In this document: piece by piece, positions 47,543-57,697 of the stretch
Layout of the letters: the number at the start of each line of letters is the position of its first letter
Numbering within the stretch: position 1 is the stretch's first letter
NCBI GenBank assembly: GCA_951799425.1
Contig: OX637396.1
Location: 37,192,701-37,256,700 of the forward strand
Direction of reading: 5' to 3'
DNA from: Ilex aquifolium
Taxonomy: Eukaryota; Streptophyta; Magnoliopsida; Aquifoliales; Aquifoliaceae
Length of the DNA: 64,000 nt
Notes under the pieces: generated by a model
Databases searched by the model: none
Told to the model about the DNA's origin: nothing
What the model saw: the letters and a program-made list of their open reading frames with translations, nothing else
Program-made: the position numbers and the translations under genes

Positions 47543-49411
47543 GATAACAACAACATAAGAGAGAGAGAAAAAGAGATTCATTTCTTTTTTAATATATTTG
47601 TTGTACAATTTTCACTATCACCTATCATCCATCCAATTAAATATTAATATAATATTTAGTATTATACATTGGGTCAGAATTAAATTTAATTTATGATAAA
47701 CTATCTATTATTAATAATTAAATAAAATATTTCAAAAATCCAAAATCGTCTTGGCCGGATAAAATGAGGTTGGCCTCTCAATAAATTAAATTCGGATATA
47801 ATTTTGATTGAATTAAATTTGAATTTGATTTAAAAACTCTGATATAAATATCAAACGATTTTAAATATCATTTTATTTTCAATAAATTTTAAAAAATTGA
47901 TTTGAGTAGTACAAATTAATCTAAATAATTTATAAAATATATATAATAAAATATATAGGAAGTTGAATTTTATCATCTACATATTTTCTCCCCTAAAACC
48001 ATCACATCACACATAGGAAGTTGAATTTTAGGCTCAACTAAAAAAACAAATTTTTTAGGTTCGGTTCAAACTCATTCGAGCTCATTTGACTATCAGTCCT
48101 AACAGAGACACGTTGAAAATTCAAACGTCCTGAGTTTGAATTTTAACAACCCCTTAGGACTAAACTATGAAAAATTTATCCTTCATAAATACGTTAATCC
48201 CCATATAAATAACCTATTTTTGATTGGATCGAGAATAAAATTAATTGTATGTACCAAAACAAATGCGCTAACCAGACTCGGCCAGACTTTATCTCGCCGT
48301 CTATATATCAACTCAATCGATGAACGTAGATACGACTCGATGGAGCAGAGGTCGCGTGAGTGTCATAAAAGAAGTGAAGACTAACACGTGATTGGAGAGT
48401 GACAGTGGGGAGGGCAAACACCTTGTGGGGGAGGTAAGTCACGTGAAGGAGGCGTGGGTCCTATAAAGTCAAAATAGTTCATTCGCAATCAGGGGGTGGG
48501 CAATCAATGAAAGGAGGGTTTACTACTGTGTGGACCATGACAGATGCATGCACCTGTTTGAAGGGGACAACTCCCCAACACTAGCAATCATTACTACTGC
48601 CCACTCTTTTATATACATATTTATATAATAAAATAAAATACAATTTAAATCTTAAAAAATAAATAAAATAATTTTTATTTTTTACGATTGATATCTCTTT
48701 AAATTTTATTTTAAAATTAATCCGACGACTAATATTAACACCTAAAATTTAATAGAAAAAATAGGGTCATAAGGGTGTGTTTGTAGTTACTTTTTAAAAG
48801 TATTTCTAAAATTTATAACTTCTCAAAAGTATTTTATTTAAAAAAAAAATAGTATTTAGAATCGCCCCATCACCATTCCCTCCACCCCACCACTACCACC
48901 ACCACTGTCACCACCACCACCACCCACACCCATCACCACCGTCACTCATGACAACCACTACCATCACTGTCACCCAAAACCTATTACCACCATTGTCATT
49001 GCAACCCACAGCTACCTATTCACCCTTAAAGTTTTATTTTTATGATCGATCAAAATATTTTATTATCGATTATAACTCTTTGAATTAAAAATTTAGTCCT
49101 CAAAATTTTATAACTTTTATTACGATTTTTTTTTTTCCAGTAGCATTCATTTCCATACAATTTATGATATTATTTCACTTGGGAATCCTGTATACAAAAA
49201 ATAATTTCTCATTGTAACTTTTTTTTAAGGTTATTATTAATCATTAATTATAAAAAAATTAAATTATAAATAATATAATATTCTACATGTCATTTTATAA
49301 TTGATTAATATATTGAAATATAGTATTAAAAAGGGATACTAAAAATCTTACCCCAGTTATGAATATTTGTGAATTGTGTGGGGCCATCAAATACTAGTTG
49401 TATGAGCAATT
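47543..49411. other. AT-rich spacer between the two ultra-short insertions
   Basis: It holds a possible degraded SINE copy (about 48105-48225), an 18-bp direct repeat ATAGGAAGTTGAATTTTA flanking 40 bp (47955-48030), a CCA-type low-complexity tract (48866-48990), and a GC-richer stretch 48240-48560 with ACACGTGA and TCACGTGA boxes. No supported gene. Confidence 0.45.
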
Positions 49412-49426
49412 ATTATAGCTGTGATT

Positions 49427-49472
49427 TTTTTTTTTTGGAACAGAACTACAACACAACTCCTTAAAAAGGAGA
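49427..49472 (-). mobile_element. Ultra-short retroposon-like insertion, copy 2 (46 bp, 15-bp TSD)
   Basis: ATTATAGCTGTGATT is repeated perfectly at 49412-49426 and 49473-49487. The insert is ten T residues, GGAACAGAACTACAACACAA, then CTCCTTAAAAAGGAGA. It differs from copy 1 only by one A in the hairpin loop, one terminal base and the tail length. Both copies begin at the same base of the hairpin on the minus strand. Confidence 0.87.
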
Positions 49473-49487
49473 ATTATAGCTGTGATT

Positions 49488-52467
49488 GAATGGTGTGTAC
49501 TGTGTATTCTTCAACCTTTTCAGAACCGGGCCGGGCCCCAAGCCTCCCAACACGTGCCCTCACTGTATCATTCTCTCATACTTTCCTTACCATTACTTAA
49601 TCTCTGTCTCTCTCTCTGTCTCACATCAAAATATCATCAGAATGCGATTAGTTTTGGGCAAAATGCCAAATGGCATCCCGATGAACGGGAGCATCGGATG
49701 AGTATGTCCCATTCAAAAAATATATTACATAATTAAAATAAAATTCAAAATTAAAATTTAAATACATATAATCTTTTAAGCGTGAGATAAATGGGTTTCA
49801 CTAAAAAATTGATGAGAGTCATTCATCTAAAAAATGATATGTATTTGAGTTATAATTTTTTGGGTTTTATTTGAATTTTATAGCATTGCTCATTTTTTAA
49901 ATGAGACTCACCGATACAATGATCCTTATTGATTTGGGATGTCATTTGGAATCCCAAATTTGGGTTGCATAGAAGTTTGAAGGGGAATTCTCACATTAGA
50001 ACGGATCAAACACGCTAGGTTTACACACAAATTACGGAATTAAGGTAGATGATTCTTTTTAAGTTCTTTCATTGAGAGTTAAGATATTATGTATATATGT
50101 TTTCAATCTTTTTGACATTGTTCTTTTTTTGAGGTATAAGTTATAACTTTAAAGGACATGATCAATTATGAAATATTGAAATCGATACTGCGTTTTTTAT
50201 AATCGTTCATGACATCTCTTAAGCAATTGTAACTTCTCATTTCAAAATTATAAATTTATCATACAAATCACTAATCAATGGTACCGATAGTGAATTTTTT
50301 TTTCGATACCATAAAATTTCCCTTAGTTTTGATTGGCGTTAGAGAGTAATGGTTTGTTTGGCATGATGAATGAAAAAAAAACCGAAAAGAGTAAAAGTAA
50401 AAAAAAATATAGATTTTTTATCTATTAGGTAAGAAAACTTTTTTTTTCCTTCTGTTCTCGTTATTTGATAAGAGGGATGGAAGAATAAAAGAATTTAAAA
50501 TTTTCATTAGTTGTTTGGTAAAAAGCGAAGGAAAGGAAGGGAATATATTACTGAATTATTTTGCCATAATGCCCTCATAATTTCTATACATGCATTTCAT
50601 TCTCCTTTTTTTTTTTTTTTAACTACCTCAATGTTTAATTGGCCCATTATACATAAATTGTTTTATTTTGCATCTGGTCAAAGCTCTTAGGCAATGAAAC
50701 TAGTCATGTCATTGTCTGACACGTGGCTGGTGTTTATCTCAGAGTGTGTGTTTGGTTTGATGGAAAGTTAATTTGATAGAAAATAGAGAAAAAAAATGGG
50801 ATAGAAAAAAAAGGCTTCCCATTGTTCAAATACAAAGGAAAATTAGAGGAAAAATGTTTTCATCCCGTCCAACCTACCAATTTTTTCCTCTCAAAAGTGA
50901 GAGGAAAGTGAGAAAAAATTAAAAATAAGTTTTTTTTTTTGATAAATTTACTTTTTTTGTCCTTGAATATACTTCTAAACATTATACCCCAATTCTAATT
51001 TAAAACCTGCACATTTTTTAAGAAACATCTATCTAATATTATAGCTTGAAAGTTGAATGATCAAAACTAATTCAATTCTCATCTACTTTAATCCAAGGGT
51101 ACAAAATATATCTCAAAAATTCTTTTTTCTTGCTCAAATTTTTTGTTGTACACTGTTTCCAATGTGAGGCAATTCAATCAACAAATCAATATTGACCAAA
51201 AAAAAAAAAAAATCAACACATCAATACACTTTCTAATGCTAAACAATTTCATAAATCCACACCTACCTCTCTTTTCTCTCTCTTCATTTCAATTTTAAAT
51301 TATAAAATCAACGTTCAAGTTTTAGTATTACATAGTGTATTCAGGCAAGAAATTATCGCTCATTTCTAAATATCCTATCATATATATTTTCATATGTATA
51401 TTTTTTTACTATTATTTTTGGTATACATATTTATATTCATTTATTTATTTTTACAACTAATTAAAGCGACATTGAAAATTTTATTTATAATAAAAAAATT
51501 ATTTTTTATATGTAAGGGTATAGTAATAAATTAAGTATATGTATCTTTTCTTTTCTTACACTTTTTTTCCAATATCAAACAATAAAAAATCAATTCTTTT
51601 AATTTTTCATTCTCTTGTGTTTTGGCGTTGATGTTTGGCAAGTTATAAAAATTTGTATGCTTGATTATGTGTATGTCTGTCCCTCAACTTATGTATATTA
51701 TTTGATCAATTATTGCGTTTCTCACATTACATCTTAAACAATGGTTATTGATTTCGCATTGACTTTTTAACTCTAAAGTTCCTCACGATACACCTCCAAT
51801 TACAATAATCAGTTTTATATTGCCTCAGTTATAAATAATGAGAACATATATTTTGCTACGCATTTGGACATTCTTTTGTTCAAAACATGTGAATTTTTAG
51901 TTTTAGCTTATGGTGAAAGTGATTTAATAGTTGAGGGAGCATTCAAAGAAGCTCTACCCTACGTACCGCAATATAAACACTTTTGTGCATCATCGTTTCT
52001 CATTCTTAACCACCATCACTCGTCACCATCACCACCACCACCACCACTAGATGCTCACCAGACTAAATTGCGGTACGTAAAAGTACAATAACTAATGGAG
52101 TTAACAATTTAATTTGTACAAAAAGACAACAACACAAACATATTCTTTCAAAAATTTAAGGTCTTCCTTAAAAATTCTACATAACTTGAAAACCCCACTT
52201 ACAATTCTACATAACGAGTTTTACAAAAATTCATAAATAAAAATATTTATCGACACCAAAGTTGTTTTGCTTGTTTTCTTTTAAGGAGGACTCCTACTTC
52301 GCTCTTTCTTGAGAAACCAAATATAGTTGGTGCGTGGATGATGATCGAAGCCAATGAATACCAACGTTTTATTTGGAGTTGACTACGGTACCCAAAAAAA
52401 AAATTGATATTATACCTCTATTTATCACATTTGTGGTTGCTTTTATTATATTTATGGATGCTTTTAT
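49488..52467. other. AT-rich spacer, no gene
   Basis: Poly-T, poly-A and GTTTGG words (around 50340-50530 and 50750-50900) suggest decayed GTTTGG-type MITEs without definable ends. A perfect 12-bp inverted repeat ACGTACCGCAAT/ATTGCGGTACGT lies at 51961-51972 and 52067-52078, enclosing a CCA-rich tract. No exon-like sequence. Confidence 0.45.
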
Positions 52468-53130
52468 TAGGGGTGTTCAAATTTTCAATTACCCATAAAT
52501 TTCAATCCTACCCTACCCTATCCGACCTCAGTGATCAGCTACCCGAAAGAATTGGGTAAGCTAACGGAAGATCTTTTGGCATTCCGCAAAAAATCGAGTA
52601 GAAATGTGAAATATCTACAAAATTTCTGTATTCTTTCCCTACCTTAACCCCCCTCTCTCTCTCACACACACACACACACACATATATATATAAATATATA
52701 TATATACACACACATGTTAATCCCTAAAAATTAAAATCCAAAAATATATAAACCCTAATATTTTATTGATGTTTATGGCTTTCTTATATATAATATATTG
52801 ATGTTTATGACTTTCTTGTTGTATTTTATTGTAATTGTTATGTATTATTGAATTTATTATATTTTTTTTATTTTATTAGTTTATTATGTTAGATAATTGA
52901 TACATGTTACTTAATTAAATTATTAAAATGATCCAAAAATTAATAACTACAAAATATGTATTCATCCGATTTCCTACCCAACTTCCTACCCGGTTGTTTT
53001 GAACTGAATTCAAGTAGGAATAGTACACTTGATTGTGTAGGGTTGGCCAATAAAAAATTCTTCCACAAAGTATCGGGTAGGAAGATGAAATATCATATTT
53101 CTTATTCGTAAGGTAGGGTGAACACCCTTA
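52468..53130. mobile_element. hAT-like non-autonomous element, candidate 8-bp TSD
   Basis: Termini TAGGGGTGTTCAAATT and, inverted, TAAGGGTGTTCACCCTACC; flanks GCTTTTAT (52460-52467) and ACTTTTAC (53131-53138) agree at 6 of 8. Subterminal CTACCCTACCCTATCC and GGTAGGGTGAACACCC are GC-richer than the AT-rich core, which includes CT/CA/TA microsatellites (52652-52712). Confidence 0.7.
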
Positions 53131-53457
53131 ACTTTTACCACTGTTGTGGTACAAAAAAAAAACGATAAAAATAGTTACCACAACGTGATAAAAATATCCA
53201 GAAATGTGATAATGTTTTTTTGTATGGAAAAAAAGTGGTAAAAATAGTTACGACAAATATTATAAAAACTCTCACAACAATTGTAAATTACCCACAAAAT
53301 TGACAAATTTTTTTTTTGGTAAAATGACCCACAAAAATTATAAAAACACCCTTTAAATTAGTAAATTTTGGAAGTATGGTGCCGATTTTTTTTATCAATA
53401 CCGTAGTTGAATCCTTTTTATTCAGGTACAATTATTGTAGATAACGTATTTATTTTT

Positions 53458-53565
53458 GTAAATTCCTAGCTACAAGAAAGAAAGAAAAAAAAAACACAAA
53501 CAGTGAGTGGTGCTCAAATAATTATCCAAATTCATTAAATCATTCATTATACAACATTATAGCAT
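53458..53565. repeat. 108-bp direct repeat, copy 1
   Basis: TAAATTCCTAGCTACAAGAA…CAGTGAGTGGTGCTCAAATA…CATTCATTATACAACATT is repeated almost exactly at 55573-55680. The spacing is about 2.1 kb and the orientation is the same. Flanks differ on both sides. Confidence 0.9.
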
Positions 53566-54328
53566 AGGACTGGTCCCTGGGGATGAAGTCAACTTATTAC
53601 TGATTGAGTATGAAGACAGTCTGCTTTGAACATGAATAATCCGTGTTATTAGAGAAGGGAGAAATTGTTATTTGGTCAAGCTACCATTGATGTGAACATG
53701 TGAATGAACATATGAACATGTTACACGCGTATATATGACACATGTGTAGCATCAGGGTTGTCAACGAGAGAAGGTTTCTTGGTTATAGATAAATTTTTTT
53801 AATTCTTCCTCAATCTCTCGTTTCTTGGTTATAGATAAGATTTTGATTCTTCCTCAATATGATTTGGAACTCTCACATAGGCTAGCTCAAATAGTATTTT
53901 CAATCGTTTCTTGGGTACTTTCTGATTTGAAAATATGGGTCTATTACGATGTATACGATGGGATATATAAGAAGAAGAAAACAGGTTCTTCTCTTGAGCC
54001 TATTTTGTTTGATTGATCTTGCCACTTAGAACTAGTAAGTAGGTCTGTCTTTCTCTGGATCCCACTGAGCTGAAATACATGAGACATACATAAAAAATCG
54101 TTTAGATCTAGACCCAACTCTCGAAAGCCATGTGACCGGAGGTGGGAAGATATGGGCTGGAAAATCATGTTAATATATAGGTCAATTCATAAAGGAAAGG
54201 GAAGGGGGATACAATCCTTACTGTACAAGAGTGGAACGTAGAACCTCAATGCAATGGTTGGGGCTCTGACCTCCTCAATCTTCCTCCATTCCATCGAGCC
54301 TAACCACGAAAGATTTATAAAAAAACAT
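53566..54328. other. Unassigned sequence of atypical texture between the 108-bp repeats
   Basis: It contains a tandem pair GTTTCTTGGTTATAGATAA (about 53776 and 53819). The following sequence to 54310 is less AT-rich than its surroundings and reminiscent of plant mitochondrial DNA (for example TGTGACCGGAGGTGGGAAG). No gene was recognised. The organellar origin is an impression only. Confidence 0.3.
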
Positions 54329-55323
54329 GGGTGATGTTTGGTTTGTATCTCAAAACCAGTTCTTTGTTTTCAAAACACAAAATTTTGTGAGATGTTGTTT
54401 AATTAGTATTTTCTAAAAACAAATTTTCAAAAAAAGTGGGAATTGAGAACAAAAACTAGAGAATATCTAAATAATGTTTTCCGAGTTTTCAAGGCAAAAT
54501 AGAAAATAAGGGAAACAACCCCTCCTCTTTAATGAGGTCCACTCATCGAACTTCCTTAGGAGCAAAACACATTTTTTTTTTTTGAAGTATAAAAGCCCTC
54601 ATCTTTATCGCCTATCTCTCTCGCTTCTCTGTATGTACAACGCCTACGTTGGAGCTCTTTCTCTGCAACGAAGACCTGAAGACCAGAGCTCTTTCTCTGT
54701 CGCCCGTCTCTCTACAACGAAGATCGGAGCTCTTTCTCTCCGACGAAAACCTGAAGCTCTTTCCTCTCTGTCACTCTCTGCAACAAAGTTCTATGTCACT
54801 CTCTCACCTCTCTCTATTAGATTTTTTTTCTTAAAATCTCAATCTCTCTCTCTGTATTAGATTATTTGCTAGATTTTAGTTAAATTTGTTAGATCTGAGT
54901 TAGATTTTATGTGTGTAGTGTTTGTCAATCTCTGTGTGTGTGTGTGTGTGGGTGGGTGTTTGTCGATCTGTGTGTGTGTGTGTGTGGGTGTTTGTCGATC
55001 TCTGTGTGTGTGTGTGTGTGTGTGGGTGTGTGTATACGTCTGTGTGTGTGTGTATACATCTGTGTGTGTGTGTGTGAGTGTGTGTATGCGTGTGTGTGTT
55101 TTGTGGAGACAGAGAGAAGGGAAAGAAAGAGAGAGGTGAGAATTGTGGGTTTTGTGAATTATTGTCCAAACAGATTTTACAATTTTTTGTTATTTAAAAC
55201 TATTTTAAAAAATATATAACCAAACAGGTTTTGCAATCTAAAATTTTCAAAAACACTTTTTTAAAATTCTTCTCAAAAACTATTTTTAGATACTGTTTTT
55301 TGAGATGTAAATCAAACAGACCC
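54329..55323. mobile_element. Candidate TIR element containing a (GT)n microsatellite
   Basis: The left edge GTTTGGTTTGTATCTCAAAA and the right edge, inverted (GTTTGATTTACATCTCAAAA), match at 17 of 20, with further inverted similarity (TTTTGAAAATTTTAG / CTAAAAACAAATTTTC). The interior holds three diverged GAGCTCTTTCTCT repeats (54650-54765), a TTAGATCTGAGTTAGATTTT segment like that inside the 14670-15640 element, and an interrupted GT tract (about 54930-55100). The TSD was not resolved. Confidence 0.6.
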
Positions 55324-55572
55324 ATGGTTTTCAACTCAGAAAGCGCTATTCTTACTCCCGATTTGAGGGGTACTTAGATAGAATCCAATGTGAATATAAC
55401 CACTATGTCGTGCTCTGGAACAAAATAATAATATATAGAGTGATTGGCAGATAGAGTTCTAGGCTTTTGGCCAAAAAAAGGGAAGCTTCACTCCACCCTC
55501 CTTCACGTAGCGAGCGGGGCAGAGATATTATATATCTCCAAGAAAACAAATTTATTGGCTTGAAAGACTTCT

Positions 55573-55680
55573 GTAAATTCCTAGCTACAAGAAAGAAAGA
55601 AAAAAACACACACAAACAGTGAGTGGTGCTCAAATAATTATCCAAATTCATTAAATCATTCATTATACAACATTGTAGTG
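55573..55680. repeat. 108-bp direct repeat, copy 2
   Basis: Second copy of the 53458-53565 sequence; it differs by a short CA insertion and a few substitutions near the right end. The sequence between the copies includes the TIR element at 54329-55323. Confidence 0.9.
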
Positions 55681-56662
55681 TAGCATCATTATGTTCAATC
55701 AGATTGAATTTCAGGTGTCAAACAAAAAATTGAATTTCAGGCTTTTGTAATGATGACACTTGATCATCAGCCACCCTCTCTCTCTCTCTCTATGTTTGAC
55801 ATTATGTCATGACTATTGTGGTGATGAAGCTATTTGATTTCTCCAATAGGAAAGAAAGCATTCGATTGCTTGAATATTAGTGGCTAATCAGTGGGGACAC
55901 TTCTTTACTAGACCATGACCATCTACTCAAAGATATGAATCTGACAATCACAACCAAGTGTCGGATGTGACCACACAACACCTCAAAATGGTAAAAGCTT
56001 TCACATTTCTATCCATCGAATTGGGTGTCAATGGGTTGCTAAGGGGGACCAGTATCATTTCAATTTGCATATGTTCCAAAGCATGTCAAGCTCATGATAA
56101 AGGCAAAAAGAACAAAGTTGAAAAGGATATTTTAGGTTTCAAAGATAGGAAGGCTGCAATACGGATGCTCTGTGCTGGCTCAGAATATGTTTGGGCCTTG
56201 AAAAATGGGACAACTTGGAAGGGTCGGACCACGAGCTCGTGGCTCCATTGGTTAAGTGTTAGTATGACATTTCAAGGTTACGAAGGGTTCAAGGGTTAAA
56301 TATTTGTCTATGCAATGAGTCGTTAGAATGGCTAAAATACAAGAAAATTTTCAGTGAGTTGTACATGCGACGTGACAGCACCAACTGGTGTCAAGAAATT
56401 TCAATGGTTCAGTCAGATATATGTAAGCTTGTCATCTCCTTCCCCCTTGGTGTTTTCAGATGAATTTCGACGTTGCAAGATTTGCAGGGAAGGAGAGGGG
56501 GGAGGGGGGAGGGGGGGTGACTTAAGTCTAAGTTTATCACTTGGTTCCTTTATCTCATCAAGCTTACTTACATCCAGCCACACCTGTAATGCCTCGTTTT
56601 GACATCTCTGCAGCATTAGAGAGAGAGAAAGAGAGAGAGCATGAAAATAAATAGCATTAGTT
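55681..56662. other. Spacer, no supported gene
   Basis: A forward open stretch at 55958-56299 starts at GTG and shows no family motif. A purine-rich GGAGGGGGG tract (about 56490-56518) and GA repeats (56618-56640) follow. Confidence 0.45.
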
Positions 56663-56670
56663 GCCTCACC

Positions 56671-57189
56671 TATGGATAACAATTTTTGACACAACACGAC
56701 AATACGACTCCAAATCGACAACAAAATTAGTTGGTTTGCGTTGACCATTTCTCGACACGAATCTGTATATGATATGATCTATTAACACGAATAATAAATA
56801 GGTTGGGTTAATGTCAAACACGAATAACACAAAATTAACACGATTAACATGTTTAAATAGTATTATAAGAATAAAATACTAATTTTTTATTATATTTTAT
56901 CAAGTAATAACCTATTTCTTGTATAAAAAAAGATATTTTTACTCATATTTATTATTATATTTATTAAATTAATTTTTAGTTTATAGGAAAAGTATGAGTT
57001 TAGATTTGATTAACTGATAATAAAATTTTAAACATAAAACTGAGCGTAAAATTTTGTTATTCACGGATTATATAAGTCAACACGAAAATAAATAGGTTGA
57101 CACGACACCACAATTAGTTAACGGGTTAAATTAGGATTGATTAGTGCTCAACACAAACCCAAAATGACCCCACACGATGACCACCCCTA
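56671..57189. mobile_element. hAT-like MITE with perfect 8-bp TSD
   Basis: GCCTCACC flanks both sides exactly (56663-56670 and 57190-57197). The right end …CCACCCCTA, inverted TAGGGGTGGTCAT, is canonical; the left end TATGGATAACAAT has decayed. The interior has CGACACGA, AACACGATTAACA and AACACGAATAATAAATAGGT words as in the 28910 element, and no coding capacity. Confidence 0.85.
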
Positions 57190-57197
57190 GCCTCACC

Positions 57198-57665
57198 TAT
57201 TTGCTTGGCAGTCAGAAGAATGCCATGCAAGGAACACAAACTCAAATATGAAGAAAGTAGATGCTAGTCTCAGCCCAGAATAAGCAAATGGTTTTACATG
57301 ACCATCTGTTCTCATTTAAACAACCTAGAGGTTCATGCAAACTAAGGTTGTTCAAATCATTAAGCATCCCAAGGAATGAAAAATTCAGAACAGGCAACAC
57401 CCCAAGATTAACCACATCCATGCATACAATTTTGATTGTAAGAGAAACAGACACACAATCATTGAATATACTAGATAAAGAAGAGATCCATTCGGGATAA
57501 AAACAGAAAAAGTTCCAAAACTCGACGCTCAAGAGGCTCAAATAATGGTTTGACCATTTAAGTCTTTAAATCACATGAAAAAGATAACAGGAACTGGAAA
57601 AGATCTACATAGATGTGTAACTCAAGACAGAAATATGAATAACAGGTCATAAAGTAAAGGAACAC

Positions 57666-57697
<32 letters not shown>

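Noticed and set aside
54900-55219. Open frames of Cys/Val or Thr/His on both strands
   Set aside because: Direct translation of a GT microsatellite; no gene character.
53458-55680. LTR retrotransposon bounded by the 108-bp repeats
   Set aside because: No TG…CA ends, primer-binding site, polypurine tract or gag-pol between them; flanks show no 5-bp TSD.
55958-56299. Forward 113-codon frame
   Set aside because: Begins at GTG, has no splice-compatible partner and no recognisable domain.
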